A DNA stretch of 64,000 bases, taken from an uncultured Eubacterium sp. Lineage in GTDB: Bacteria; Bacillota; Clostridia; Lachnospirales; Lachnospiraceae. Positions 7,519 through 15,864 of this stretch are shown piece after piece. Made by a program: the position numbers and the translations under genes. The stretch's first letter is position 1; each line of letters opens with the position of its first letter. The notes beneath the pieces are model-generated. The model was not told the origin of the DNA. It ran no database searches and saw only the letters and a list, made by a program, of their open reading frames with translations. The DNA is taken from assembly GCA_947088865.1 (NCBI GenBank), contig CAMUHY010000004.1, positions 62,001-126,000 on the forward strand, read 5' to 3'.

Positions 7519-8997
7519 TTAGTATCTATGTATTTTAACATAGGCACCACAAACATCTTCCATTGCAATATCTTCTTTATCATTCCCCACAGACAGCACA
7601 TCTTTTGCCGAAATGCCAAGCCATGAACAAATCTCTAAGATACCTGTACCTTTATTTCTATCTTTGGCAACAATCTGCAAACAATGGTTTTCAACAAAAA
7701 AACGACACTCTGATTCTTTAAAAAACGCCCTTATCAAAGCACACTCGTCATCATTCCATGTAAAACGACAATTTTTTATCAATGTTACTTTATAGATTAT
7801 ACCATTTATTTTATAAAATTGGAATCGAGCTTTTACTTTTTTTAAAAATTGTTGTAATTTTAATAAATCATTTACTTTCACTGGATAATAATTTAATTTT
7901 AAACCATTCTCATTATTTAAATATAAATATGCCCCTGAAGCTATAATCCCTCCCTGAAATAAATGAACAGACTCTTTTAAACGTCTTATCACTTCTTCTC
8001 TTGGCATAGATGTTGCAAAAAACAGTGGAAAATCATTTTTTAATGCCATTAAATACTGATAAGTTTCTAAAGATAATCCATTTTTTGAACCTTTATCAAA
8101 AAGAGTGCCGTCTAAATCAAAAAAGATTGCTTTTGGCTTTTTAGGAACCCTAAAAATAGGATAACTACCAAAAAAATTTTTAGAATGAAAATCTGTCCTT
8201 CCACTGTAAGCAAGATAGCAAGAACATCTTTTACTGTGGCATAGTGGATTAAAAATATCTTCTTTTGTGCCTTCATACCAATTAACAGGCTTTATATTAC
8301 TGATATTGCAAGAATGAAGCTGTCCATCCGCCTCAACAAAACAGCGATTTTTGCACATTGATGAGAAAGCTTTTGGATAGTTTAATTCATTGATAAAAAA
8401 AGGGTCTATTTTTATAAATGTATTTAATTCATCAACCGTATACTTTCTTTTTAAACCATCCATTTTATTAATCCATAAATAGATGCTTTTGGGAAGTTTA
8501 TCTCTTAATTGTTTTATTATCTCTATATTTTCAGGTACGCCAACTGCTCCAGCACTTAAATGAACTTTCTTTTCAACAAGTCTGTTGCATTGTCCGACAA
8601 ATGAATCAATATCCGTCATTTCTGGATGAAAAGTTGCCCAAATACAAAGCTTCTCTACTTTTCCTCCTAAATCCATATAAATCTTCAAAAATTTTTCAAC
8701 GGCAAAACTAGCATTTGTCTGAACACCTACTTTATCTATCTTATCAAGACGCGATAAACAAGCTAACCCTTCCCAATACCAATGATGAATGAGGGCTTCA
8801 CCATATGGCGTGACAAAAACAGCGCCTATCGAAAACGCATCCACTCTTTTTTTTACGCTCTCGCAAAATGCTGCCCAACATTCTCTATCCCTCTCAAGCT
8901 CCCTATCGGATATTTTATTTTTTGAAAACGGACAATACGAACAGTGATAATTACAACTTTTCAAACTACCTCTGTAAACAATTGTGTTTTTATCCAT
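7519..8997 (-). CDS. STM4011-like radical SAM protein fused to HAD phosphatase
   Basis: This protein of 492 residues has two parts. The N-terminal part is a radical SAM enzyme with Cys15-x3-Cys19-x2-Cys22 for the SAM-binding 4Fe-4S cluster, followed by a Cys-rich stretch (Cys215, 219, 230, 253, 258, 260) that may bind an auxiliary cluster, as in SPASM-type enzymes. From about residue 288 it is a Cof-type HAD hydrolase: DLDGT (294-298) as motif I, an 'FATSMPREEV' stretch near motif II, and 'KGTGILEICSWLG' with 'VGNDKEDIAMEDV' at the end. The first part matches my memory of the STM4011 family. Its start overlaps the end of the STM4012-like gene by 8 bases (ATGGATAA), a sign of coupling; an earlier start at 9057 is unlikely. 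Product and substrate are unknown. Confidence 0.82.
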   Translation of the reverse strand: MDKNTIVYRGSLKSCNYHCSYCPFSKNKISDRELERDRECWAAFCESVKKRVDAFSIGAVFVTPYGEALIHHWYWEGLACLSRLDKIDKVGVQTNASFAVEKFLKIYMDLGGKVEKLCIWATFHPEMTDIDSFVGQCNRLVEKKVHLSAGAVGVPENIEIIKQLRDKLPKSIYLWINKMDGLKRKYTVDELNTFIKIDPFFINELNYPKAFSSMCKNRCFVEADGQLHSCNISNIKPVNWYEGTKEDIFNPLCHSKRCSCYLAYSGRTDFHSKNFFGSYPIFRVPKKPKAIFFDLDGTLFDKGSKNGLSLETYQYLMALKNDFPLFFATSMPREEVIRRLKESVHLFQGGIIASGAYLYLNNENGLKLNYYPVKVNDLLKLQQFLKKVKARFQFYKINGIIYKVTLIKNCRFTWNDDECALIRAFFKESECRFFVENHCLQIVAKDRNKGTGILEICSWLGISAKDVLSVGNDKEDIAMEDVCGAYVKIHRY

Positions 8998-10297
8998 TGA
9001 CACGCTCCCACTCAAGCATCTTTTCTGCGATTTCCTCTGAGATAAGCTTTGGTCCAATATAATCAGAAAGACTAAGCCCTATTTCAGTAAGACAAATAAA
9101 GTCATTGTTTTCATCAATCCACCCTGCTTTTATCCATTCATTGATAATTGGAAAATCTATTAACAAATCCGATGCAAATGCCTTTTTATAAGCGCTCTTT
9201 GAAATTCCAGGAATTATCATTAAATGTTTAATGACATACCTTCTTTTTAATTCATCATCCGAGAGTAAAATCCCATGATGTACCATCATATGGTCTTTTG
9301 TCTGGATATAACTGTCAAGCTCTTTTAATGCTGCACATCTTGTTATTTTGTAAGGCGTACATGTATGAAGCCTGCCTAAATAGGTTCGTCCTCCACAGCC
9401 TAGCGACAATGTACTTTTAAACCCACATTCTGTAAATGGTCGCTCCCATTGGTCTTGATTGTTTTGTGTTTTCTTTAAAAAACAACGCATAGAGCATTGT
9501 ATATATCCATTTTCTTTTAAATAAGCCGAACCACATTGATATAAACGATATGTATTTTCTGAATCGAAATCATTTTTTTGTGATGATTTTAGAAGTTTTA
9601 CGCCATGTTTAATATACAGCGGATATAGATATATTTCATCTGGAGAAAATGCAATCGCCTGCTTTAAAGAATCAATAAAACTTTCTTCTGTCTGATTAGG
9701 TATGCCATAAATAAAATCAAAATTAACACACTCAAAATTTGCATCGCTCAAAATCGTTGCCGCCTGCAAAGCTTGCTCTTTACAATGATTTCTTTGAAGC
9801 TGCTTCAACTCCGTATCATGGAAACTTTGTATGCCTAAACTAACTCGTGTAACACCCATCTTTTGCAGCAAAGCAATTTTTTCTTGGGTAGTCTGATTTG
9901 GAGCTGTCTCTATAATGATTTTACATTCTTTACTCAATGGCATATATTCTTTTACTGCTTCAAAAATCCTTAATAACTGCTTATCTGTCAATAATAGCGG
10001 CGTTCCACCGCCAATAATAAAATCTTGAAAGACCGTACTTTGTGGTAAAAATTGTTTGTACTGTTTTATTTGACTTATCACTGTTTCAATATAGTTATCT
10101 ATCCTTGTTTCATTTAATCCTGTCACGGAAAATAAATCACAATAGCCACATTTACTTTCACAAAAAGGAAGATGAAGATATAAACTATGCCCTTCACCTT
10201 CCAAATGATAAAAATAATTGTTTAAATTGATATTTTCTAATAAACCATAAGCTGTTTTATGAGGATAACTATACATATATTGTATATATCGATTCAT
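8990..10297 (-). CDS. STM4012-like radical SAM protein (HemW/HemN-like)
   Basis: This 435-residue radical SAM protein has Cys46-x3-Cys50-x2-Cys53 (CESKCGYC) and a GGGTP stretch (96-100). It continues with 'RVSLGIQSFHDTELKQL' and 'NFDFIYGIPNQTEESF', which are typical of the coproporphyrinogen-oxidase-like HemN/HemW branch. The context of four other STM401x-type genes argues that it is the STM4012 family and not the heme chaperone HemW. The start at 10297 is supported by GGAG five bases upstream; a second ATG at 10300 and an upstream frame to 10333 are weaker. The gene lies 78 bases downstream of the sulfatase-like gene. The likely role is modification of an unknown substrate, together with the fused radical SAM/HAD enzyme. 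Confidence 0.85.
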   Translation of the reverse strand: MNRYIQYMYSYPHKTAYGLLENINLNNYFYHLEGEGHSLYLHLPFCESKCGYCDLFSVTGLNETRIDNYIETVISQIKQYKQFLPQSTVFQDFIIGGGTPLLLTDKQLLRIFEAVKEYMPLSKECKIIIETAPNQTTQEKIALLQKMGVTRVSLGIQSFHDTELKQLQRNHCKEQALQAATILSDANFECVNFDFIYGIPNQTEESFIDSLKQAIAFSPDEIYLYPLYIKHGVKLLKSSQKNDFDSENTYRLYQCGSAYLKENGYIQCSMRCFLKKTQNNQDQWERPFTECGFKSTLSLGCGGRTYLGRLHTCTPYKITRCAALKELDSYIQTKDHMMVHHGILLSDDELKRRYVIKHLMIIPGISKSAYKKAFASDLLIDFPIINEWIKAGWIDENNDFICLTEIGLSLSDYIGPKLISEEIAEKMLEWERVNG

Positions 10298-10344
10298 CAT
10301 GTCTCCTGCTCTATAAAAATAAGTTATACACAACTTTCAAAATA

Positions 10345-10358
10345 AATAGTATACTATT
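10345..10358. promoter_or_regulatory. 14-bp perfect palindrome between STM4013-like and STM4012-like genes
   Basis: AATAGTATACTATT reads the same on both strands. It lies in the only sizeable gap (78 bases) inside the five-gene set, so it may be an operator or a weak processing hairpin. No promoter hexamers are convincing around it. Confidence 0.35.
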
Positions 10359-10375
10359 ATTTTATATAATAAATT

Positions 10376-11236
10376 TTACTCTATAAAAAAATGCTTATAT
10401 GGAACTGTATTAACAACTGGATGATTAACTGCATGGAATATATAGCCATCTTCACCATAGCATGTGCCATGGTCTGAAAAACATACAACAAATGTTTTTC
10501 CTCGCTTCTCCTTCCAACAATCAAACAATCGTCCCAATTGAGTATCAACATACCTCAATGCAGCTTTATGACTCTCAATACTGTCATTTTTATTATTATC
10601 CAAATAAAAATAATTTGGATAGTGAATTGCACATACATTGAGATATAAAAAGATTTTTCTGTCATCCGTATTTTGTTCGAGTTTCTTTATAATAAAATCC
10701 ACTTGATTATTGACACTTTCCTTTACAGAACATGAAAACGAAGGATTCCAATAACTCTTTTCAAAAAAACTTGGAAAAACATTACCTATATCGGAACGTT
10801 TATCAAAAAATGTTACTCCGCCGACACACCATGTATCGTAGCCGTCATTATGAAGTCCTTGAACAAGATTGCTTGAAGAAAAACCATACGCACCCTTTGG
10901 TGCATTTTTTCCCATACCGCTGTTTTTCGGAAAAAATAACATTTCCTGCTGTGCAATATTTTTTGCTTCCTCTTTTCCAGGCAGAAAGCCTGCAAAAATA
11001 GCATGATGTGAAGGATATGTAAAATTACCTGGCGCTTGACGTTTTTCCCACAAACCATAACGGTTTAAAACAGGAGTACCGCCATTCTTTTCTTCCTCAA
11101 CAGCAGCATCATACCTTAATGTATCAAGACATACAAACAAAATATCGTTGCTGCCCACCACCTGTGTCATATCAACGGACGTTTCATTTTTTGTCATACT
11201 AGCACGAAATGCTGCAAATGGTACTTCATTCATCAT
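10376..11236 (-). CDS. STM4013/SEN3800-like sulfatase-family hydrolase
   Basis: This 286-residue protein belongs to the alkaline phosphatase/sulfatase superfamily. The N-terminal metal-binding stretch is 'FVCLDTLRYD' (Asp38), and 'NFTYPSHHAIFAG' holds a Thr (73) at the place of the catalytic nucleophile. The C-terminal metal site is SDHGTCYGEDG (254-264) followed by a His near 268. Such enzymes cleave sulfate or phosphate esters or transfer phospho groups. It has no signal peptide, so it should act in the cytoplasm, unlike most sulfatases. Its ATG overlaps the stop of the ATP-grasp gene (ATGA), showing tight coupling. Family STM4013 by memory of motifs and context; substrate unknown. Confidence 0.83.
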   Translation of the reverse strand: MMNEVPFAAFRASMTKNETSVDMTQVVGSNDILFVCLDTLRYDAAVEEEKNGGTPVLNRYGLWEKRQAPGNFTYPSHHAIFAGFLPGKEEAKNIAQQEMLFFPKNSGMGKNAPKGAYGFSSSNLVQGLHNDGYDTWCVGGVTFFDKRSDIGNVFPSFFEKSYWNPSFSCSVKESVNNQVDFIIKKLEQNTDDRKIFLYLNVCAIHYPNYFYLDNNKNDSIESHKAALRYVDTQLGRLFDCWKEKRGKTFVVCFSDHGTCYGEDGYIFHAVNHPVVNTVPYKHFFIE

Positions 11237-12333
11237 ATTTTCTGTCCTTTCCTTATATATCCGTCTACCATTATGTTTTTTATAATTTCAATTTGTTTTC
11301 TATAAATTGTATTGTTGCTATATACATCTTTATGCATCAAATCACCTTGTGAGTTCATCTCAATAATATAAGGCTTCTCACTGTCTTCTTCTAATAAAAC
11401 ATCAAGACCTATACTGTTTAATCTCGGATAACATGCCGCCGCCTTGATACAGACATCACAAAGTTTATCAACCGTAGATTTTTTTAAATTTAATTCATTG
11501 AAAGGGATTGACAAATTATTTAAATGTAAATTAGTAATAGGTCCTTTTGATAATCGCGGCAAAATATAATCAATCCTTCCATCTTGGACAATCACACGCA
11601 AATCAAAAGAATAATTGTTGTCAAAATAATCATTATCCTTACTTTGACAATGAGACTTTCTATGCCATTTTTCTACAATACAATCCAACTTTAAAAGCGT
11701 GTTTAAAAATTCAACTGCCGTATCTTGTTCTAAGCGATGCATTCTTTTTGTATTAATAAGGTTATCTTCCAACAACTGCGCACATGTATATAACACAATC
11801 TTATTTTTTATTGGTTCAAAACGAAGTGCAGACACACCAGCAGCCCCAGAACCTGTAACAGGTTTTACAAAGACTTGTCTCAGCCGATTTTCCCTCATAA
11901 ATGACAGTAGTTCATCACTTTTTGAAAACGTATGAAAAATAGGTTTTGTGACAGGAATACCATTTTGTATTAGCTTTTGTTTGCATTTTCTTTTATCTAA
12001 CAATTCTAAAATATCCATAGGATGATTAAAATATGCGCCAAAAGGCAGTTCTGTCAAAGTAAACAATGCTTTCTTATATTGATTCGTAAGTTTATCTAAA
12101 TCATTTAAGACAGAGCTGTCCCATTTTGGTGCATCAATTTTGATAATACAATGTTTTAAATCATCCCTTTTTCCCAAAAGCAAAAAATTATTCCAATCAC
12201 AAAATTCATAATCAATCCCTGCCTCATAGACCGCTTTTTCAAAGTAAATCTTTCTTTTGTCACCTTCTACACCAAGCAGTAAAATCTTTTTTATTCTGTC
12301 AGCATTGCATTCATCCAGATTTCTCCGTGCCAT
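11233..12333 (-). CDS. STM4014-like ATP-grasp family protein
   Basis: This 366-residue protein has the layout of an ATP-grasp enzyme: an N-terminal Rossmann-like part ('KKILLLGVEGDK'), a central 'DKRKCKQKLIQNGIPVTKP' stretch, the ATP-binding 'VFVKPVTGSGAAGVSA' loop, then 'SFDLRVIVQDG' and a C-terminal metal-binding 'IGLDVLLEEDSEKPYIIEMN'. ATP-grasp enzymes activate a carboxylate with ATP and join it to an amine or thiol, for example adding amino acids to a peptide (RimK-like). It begins inside the end of the LRR gene (43-base overlap) with a perfect AGGAGG ten bases upstream, and its stop overlaps the next ATG. This fits the STM4014 family. The acceptor is unknown; the LRR protein encoded just upstream is a candidate. 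Confidence 0.82.
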   Translation of the reverse strand: MARRNLDECNADRIKKILLLGVEGDKRKIYFEKAVYEAGIDYEFCDWNNFLLLGKRDDLKHCIIKIDAPKWDSSVLNDLDKLTNQYKKALFTLTELPFGAYFNHPMDILELLDKRKCKQKLIQNGIPVTKPIFHTFSKSDELLSFMRENRLRQVFVKPVTGSGAAGVSALRFEPIKNKIVLYTCAQLLEDNLINTKRMHRLEQDTAVEFLNTLLKLDCIVEKWHRKSHCQSKDNDYFDNNYSFDLRVIVQDGRIDYILPRLSKGPITNLHLNNLSIPFNELNLKKSTVDKLCDVCIKAAACYPRLNSIGLDVLLEEDSEKPYIIEMNSQGDLMHKDVYSNNTIYRKQIEIIKNIMVDGYIRKGQKI

Positions 12334-13157
12334 TCTTCGACATCCTCCTGCTCTGACAGGTCTATAACAATTGGCATTTTTTTCAATTTTCCCATCATCT
12401 CATCAGATAAATAATGATAATGTAAATCTACTTTTTTAATATTTGGATATTGTGGAATCTTCTCTAATAAAAGAGCGCCACTCTTATCCGTCAAAGTGCC
12501 ATTAGACAAATCCAATGTATTAATCTGGTTCATATATTTACTTTCAAGAACAACTTGTGCCAATTCATCTTGAATTTCACTGTCTGTAATTCCAAGATAG
12601 GTTAAATTTGGAAAATCCGATTTTGCTAATAAATTTTCAATCGTTTTTGCATCCCCATCAAATCCATAATTCTCAACACCAATATACAATAAAAGCTTCT
12701 TTAAATTAGGCAATTTTGCTTTTTGAATCTCCTCGATAACATTCTTGCCAAGACCACCGCAAATAATGGTCAACGACCTTAAATTTTCATGTTCGATATC
12801 TCCTAATGTCAAATTAGTGCTGCCCTTTATCGTCAATTCTGTCAACTGCGGCATAGCTGCCCAAAACTTGCTGTAATCTCCCTGCTCAATCCAAGACACT
12901 TCACACTCTTCATAAGTCATATCACCGACAAACAACTTTGTAATATGGCTAAATTTATCTGCATTTTCAACAATGCCATTAATAATTTCCTGACAGTCCT
13001 CACCTTCATAACCCCAACAGCCGATAATCAATTCTTCTAAATCAGGAAATTCACTGTCTGTAAGCATATCTTCTATCATCGTATCTGGACCTTTGCCACC
13101 ATCGTCACAATCATCCCAATCATAAACATACTTTTTACTTTTACCCATACTCACCAT
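12291..13157 (-). CDS. STM4015-like leucine-rich-repeat protein
   Basis: This protein of up to 288 residues is made mainly of degenerate leucine-rich repeats: 'ENLRSLTIICGG', 'LPNLKKLLLYIG', 'FPNLTYLGITDS', 'INTLDLSNG' and 'YPNIKKVDLHYH'. The N-terminus is Asp-rich ('DWDDCDDGG') and the C-terminus ends in an acidic, Trp-containing tail. It has no signal peptide. As first gene of the STM4011-STM4015-type operon it is either the scaffold that recruits a partner or the substrate modified by the two radical SAM enzymes and the ATP-grasp ligase; this is inference. The start is peculiar. An AAGGAG site lies 23 bases before ATG 13157, with a perfect hairpin between them. A second in-frame ATG at 13148 has only GGTGAG directly next to it. 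Confidence 0.8.
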   Translation of the reverse strand: MVSMGKSKKYVYDWDDCDDGGKGPDTMIEDMLTDSEFPDLEELIIGCWGYEGEDCQEIINGIVENADKFSHITKLFVGDMTYEECEVSWIEQGDYSKFWAAMPQLTELTIKGSTNLTLGDIEHENLRSLTIICGGLGKNVIEEIQKAKLPNLKKLLLYIGVENYGFDGDAKTIENLLAKSDFPNLTYLGITDSEIQDELAQVVLESKYMNQINTLDLSNGTLTDKSGALLLEKIPQYPNIKKVDLHYHYLSDEMMGKLKKMPIVIDLSEQEDVEEWHGEIWMNAMLTE

Positions 13158-13160
13158 TTA

Positions 13161-13177
13161 GAACTGTTACACAGTTC
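13161..13177 (-). promoter_or_regulatory. Hairpin between Shine-Dalgarno and start codon of the STM4015-like gene
   Basis: GAACTGT and ACAGTTC form a perfect 7-bp stem with a 3-base loop. On the minus strand it sits between AAGGAG (13181-13186) and the ATG at 13157. Without the hairpin the spacing is 23 bases, too long; with the 17 bases folded away only 6 remain, an optimal distance. Confidence 0.6.
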
Positions 13178-13200
13178 TTTCTCCTTTACCATAATAAAAA

Positions 13201-13229
13201 ATTATAGCACATATGTTTTGTTTTAACAA
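13201..13229 (-). promoter_or_regulatory. Promoter of the STM4015-STM4011-like operon
   Basis: On the minus strand TTGTTA (13224-13229) and TATAAT (13201-13206) are separated by 17 bases, and TG precedes the -10 as an extended -10 element. It lies just upstream of the LRR gene and could drive all six minus-strand genes down to the hemerythrin. Confidence 0.65.
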
Positions 13230-13346
13230 TACTTGGAAAATCATATTTTTATTATTTTTAATTATATTCAATGGAAAATTTGGGAAACCTATGTTATATT
13301 ATACAAAACTAGAAATCGTATTATAATTGTAGAAATGAGGATAACC

Positions 13347-14195
13347 ATGATTATTGATTTTCATACCCATACATTTCCTTCGTTTTTGGCAGACAGAGCT
13401 ATTTATACACTTGGTCATAATGGACGAATTAAAAATTATATAAAAGGAACCAATGACAGCCTTATATCCTCTATGAATGAATCGCATGTTGATTACTCTA
13501 TTCTATTACCCGTTGCTACCAAACCGACTCAAACAGAAAACATTAATCAAACTGCCATTGCTATCAATGAATTTTCTGAAGAAACAGGACTGATTTCTTT
13601 TGGCGGAATACACCCTGACAATGAAAATCCTAAAAAAATCATTAAAGACCTTGCCCATAACGGTGTAAAAGGAATTAAGCTGCATCCTATTTTTCAAAGA
13701 ACATATATTGATGATATAAAATATCTTCATATTATAGAATACGCTTGTGAAAATGATATGATTATTTTGATTCATGCAGGATATGATATCACTATACCAT
13801 TGTATAACTATGCCAATATATCACATATCCTAACAATGTTAGATACCCTTCAGCCAAAAAATATGATATTGGCTCATATGGGTGGTTGGGGATGCTCTTC
13901 ACAAGTAGAAGGCACTCTTCTTGGACGGGATGTCTATTTTGACACAGCGCTTTCACTCCTTCGATTAAAGCCTGCTCCAAATACAAAACGCCGCCCAGAA
14001 GAAGCACCTCCATTGTCAAGAGAACGTTTTTTACGATTTGTTAAAAAACATGGGGCTTCCAAAATACTATTTGGTACAGATTGCCCTTGGGATTCTCAAA
14101 AAAATGTTATTCAATTTATAAAAGACAGTGGTCTTTCTGATAAAGATACGTCTGCAATACTTGGTGATAATGCTGCTCGGTTACTAAAATTATAA
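13347..14195 (+). CDS. Amidohydrolase family protein (Amidohydro_2)
   Basis: This 282-residue TIM-barrel metal hydrolase has the H-x-H motif at the N-terminus (His6 and His8 in 'MIIDFHTHTF'), 'GIKLHPIFQ', 'LIHAGYD', 'LAHMGGWG' and the late Asp in 'LFGTDCPWDSQ'. This set of ligands is typical of the amidohydrolase 2 family, which contains decarboxylases and hydrolases. The start at 13347 is preceded by GAGGAT; an upstream in-frame ATG at 13233 has no site. It runs opposite to its neighbours, and its stop is one base from the stop of the convergent acyl-CoA synthetase gene. A distant relative lies at 40987-41733. Substrate unknown. Confidence 0.85.
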   Translation: MIIDFHTHTFPSFLADRAIYTLGHNGRIKNYIKGTNDSLISSMNESHVDYSILLPVATKPTQTENINQTAIAINEFSEETGLISFGGIHPDNENPKKIIKDLAHNGVKGIKLHPIFQRTYIDDIKYLHIIEYACENDMIILIHAGYDITIPLYNYANISHILTMLDTLQPKNMILAHMGGWGCSSQVEGTLLGRDVYFDTALSLLRLKPAPNTKRRPEEAPPLSRERFLRFVKKHGASKILFGTDCPWDSQKNVIQFIKDSGLSDKDTSAILGDNAARLLKL

Positions 14196-14196
14196 T

Positions 14197-15831
14197 TTAT
14201 GCCTTATTTTCTTTTTCTACCAATCGAACAGCGCCATAACGTTCACGCAGTTTTGGCTTCTCAATCTTGCCCGTAGCATTTCTTGGAATCTCAGCAAATA
14301 TAATCTCTTTTGGTCGTTTATATCGAGGAAGTTGGCTGCAAAATTGCTCAATTTCTTCCTGTGTACATGAAACATTGTCCTTAAGCTCTATAACAGCAGC
14401 CGCCTTTTCGCCAAGACGCCTGTCAGGAAGCCCTATAACTGCCACATCTTTTATTTTATCATAACGTCTTAAGAAATCTTCTATCTGCACTGGATATAAA
14501 TTTTCACCGCCGCTGACAATGACATCTTTTTTTCGGTCTACCAAGAAATAAAAACCATCTTCGTCCTGCATAGCCATGTCGCCAGTGTAGAGCCAGCCAT
14601 CTTTAAGCGACTCCTTTGTAGCTTCCTCATTATGGTAATAACAAGTCATAACACCAGGTCCCTTAACACACAGTTCTCCAACTTCGCCCTGCTTGACTTT
14701 ACTGCCGTCTTCGTCAACAATCTTGCAAGACCAGCGATAACCTGGAACACCTATGGCTCCTACCTTATGTATATTTTCCATACCTAGATGTACACAACCT
14801 GGTCCTGTTGATTCCGATAAACCATAATTTGTGTCATAACTATGATTTGGGAAATACTCTTTCCACCTTTTAATAAGCGATGGCGGCACGGGCTGTGCGC
14901 CAATGTGCATAAGACGCCACTGGTTTAGTTCATAATCTGAAATGTTTATTTTCCCGCTCTCTAGGGCATCCAAAATATCTTGCGCCCATGGCACCAACAA
15001 CCATACAATCGTACATTTTTCAGAGGATATAGCAGATAAAATAGTCTCTGGTTTTGTCCCCTTTAAAAGTACTGCTTTACTTCCTGCAACAAGACTCCCC
15101 ATCCAATGAAACTTAGCGCCGGTATGATACAGCGGCGGTATACATAAAAACACATCATCTCTTCCTGTTTTGTGATGTATCTGTTCCATCTGTGCTGCCT
15201 GCGTAAGACTTTGATGTTTATGTAAAATAGCCTTTGGAAAGCCTGTTGTACCTGATGAAAAATAAATAGCGCCATAGTCGTCTTCTGTGATAGCAATATC
15301 TGGCGATTTGCTGGAACAATCGGCAACTAACGCATGATAACTTTCAGCAAAACTTGGACAGCTATCACCAAAATAGATTAAAAGCCTTCCCTTAGAAAGT
15401 TTATCTGCATAGGTTTCCATTCTTCCTATAAATGCAGAACCAAATACAATGACATCCACCTCTGCAAGCTCTGCACAATATAGTATCTCATCGGCATCAT
15501 AGCGGAAATTAAATGGCACTGCTATGGCGCCTGTCTTTAATACGCCAAAATATATAGGCAGCCATTCAAGGCAGTTGTGCATAAGAATAGCAACTTTGTC
15601 TCCTTTTTTAATTCCTCGCCCCAATAACATATTGGCAAAACGGTTTGCTTTTTCATTAAATACACTCCAGCTAATTTGCCTTCGATATGGCTTAAATCGT
15701 TCTGGCTCAATTAAATCAAACTCTTTCCATGTCATTCGACGATTGTCTCTCTCGTCTGGATTTAATTCTACTAAAGCTATCTCATCTGGGTAAAGCTTCG
15801 CATTTCTCTCAAGATATTCTATAACAGGCAT
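14197..15831 (-). CDS. Acyl-CoA synthetase / AMP-binding enzyme
   Basis: This 544-residue protein of the ANL superfamily activates a carboxylic acid with ATP to an acyl-adenylate and then forms the CoA thioester. The AMP-binding P-loop is 'YFSSGTTGFPKAI'. Further motifs are 'YDTNYGLSESTG', 'GWLYTGDMAMQDEDGF' with the hinge region 'DRKKDVIVSGGENLYP', and the C-terminal catalytic Lys in 'PRNATGKIEKPKL'. The length matches fatty- or aryl-acid CoA ligases. It is the last of four closely spaced minus-strand genes (PAS kinase, HD-GYP regulator, GGDEF protein), 33 bases after the GGDEF gene, so it may share their transcript. A 12-bp palindrome lies just before its ribosome binding site AGGAAGGGG. 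Acid substrate unknown. Confidence 0.88.
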   Translation of the reverse strand: MPVIEYLERNAKLYPDEIALVELNPDERDNRRMTWKEFDLIEPERFKPYRRQISWSVFNEKANRFANMLLGRGIKKGDKVAILMHNCLEWLPIYFGVLKTGAIAVPFNFRYDADEILYCAELAEVDVIVFGSAFIGRMETYADKLSKGRLLIYFGDSCPSFAESYHALVADCSSKSPDIAITEDDYGAIYFSSGTTGFPKAILHKHQSLTQAAQMEQIHHKTGRDDVFLCIPPLYHTGAKFHWMGSLVAGSKAVLLKGTKPETILSAISSEKCTIVWLLVPWAQDILDALESGKINISDYELNQWRLMHIGAQPVPPSLIKRWKEYFPNHSYDTNYGLSESTGPGCVHLGMENIHKVGAIGVPGYRWSCKIVDEDGSKVKQGEVGELCVKGPGVMTCYYHNEEATKESLKDGWLYTGDMAMQDEDGFYFLVDRKKDVIVSGGENLYPVQIEDFLRRYDKIKDVAVIGLPDRRLGEKAAAVIELKDNVSCTQEEIEQFCSQLPRYKRPKEIIFAEIPRNATGKIEKPKLRERYGAVRLVEKENKA

Positions 15832-15849
15832 TTTATTCCCCTTCCTAAT

Positions 15850-15861
15850 GTAACATGTTAC
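15850..15861. promoter_or_regulatory. 12-bp palindrome before the acyl-CoA synthetase gene
   Basis: GTAACATGTTAC is a perfect palindrome in the 33-base gap between the GGDEF gene and the acyl-CoA synthetase gene. It could be an operator for a dimeric regulator or a small processing hairpin. Confidence 0.35.
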
Positions 15862-15864
15862 TAT

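Noticed and set aside
8990-10297. HemW/HemN heme-synthesis radical SAM gene
   Set aside because: The protein looks alike, but it sits among STM4011, STM4013, STM4014 and STM4015-like genes and no heme gene is near.
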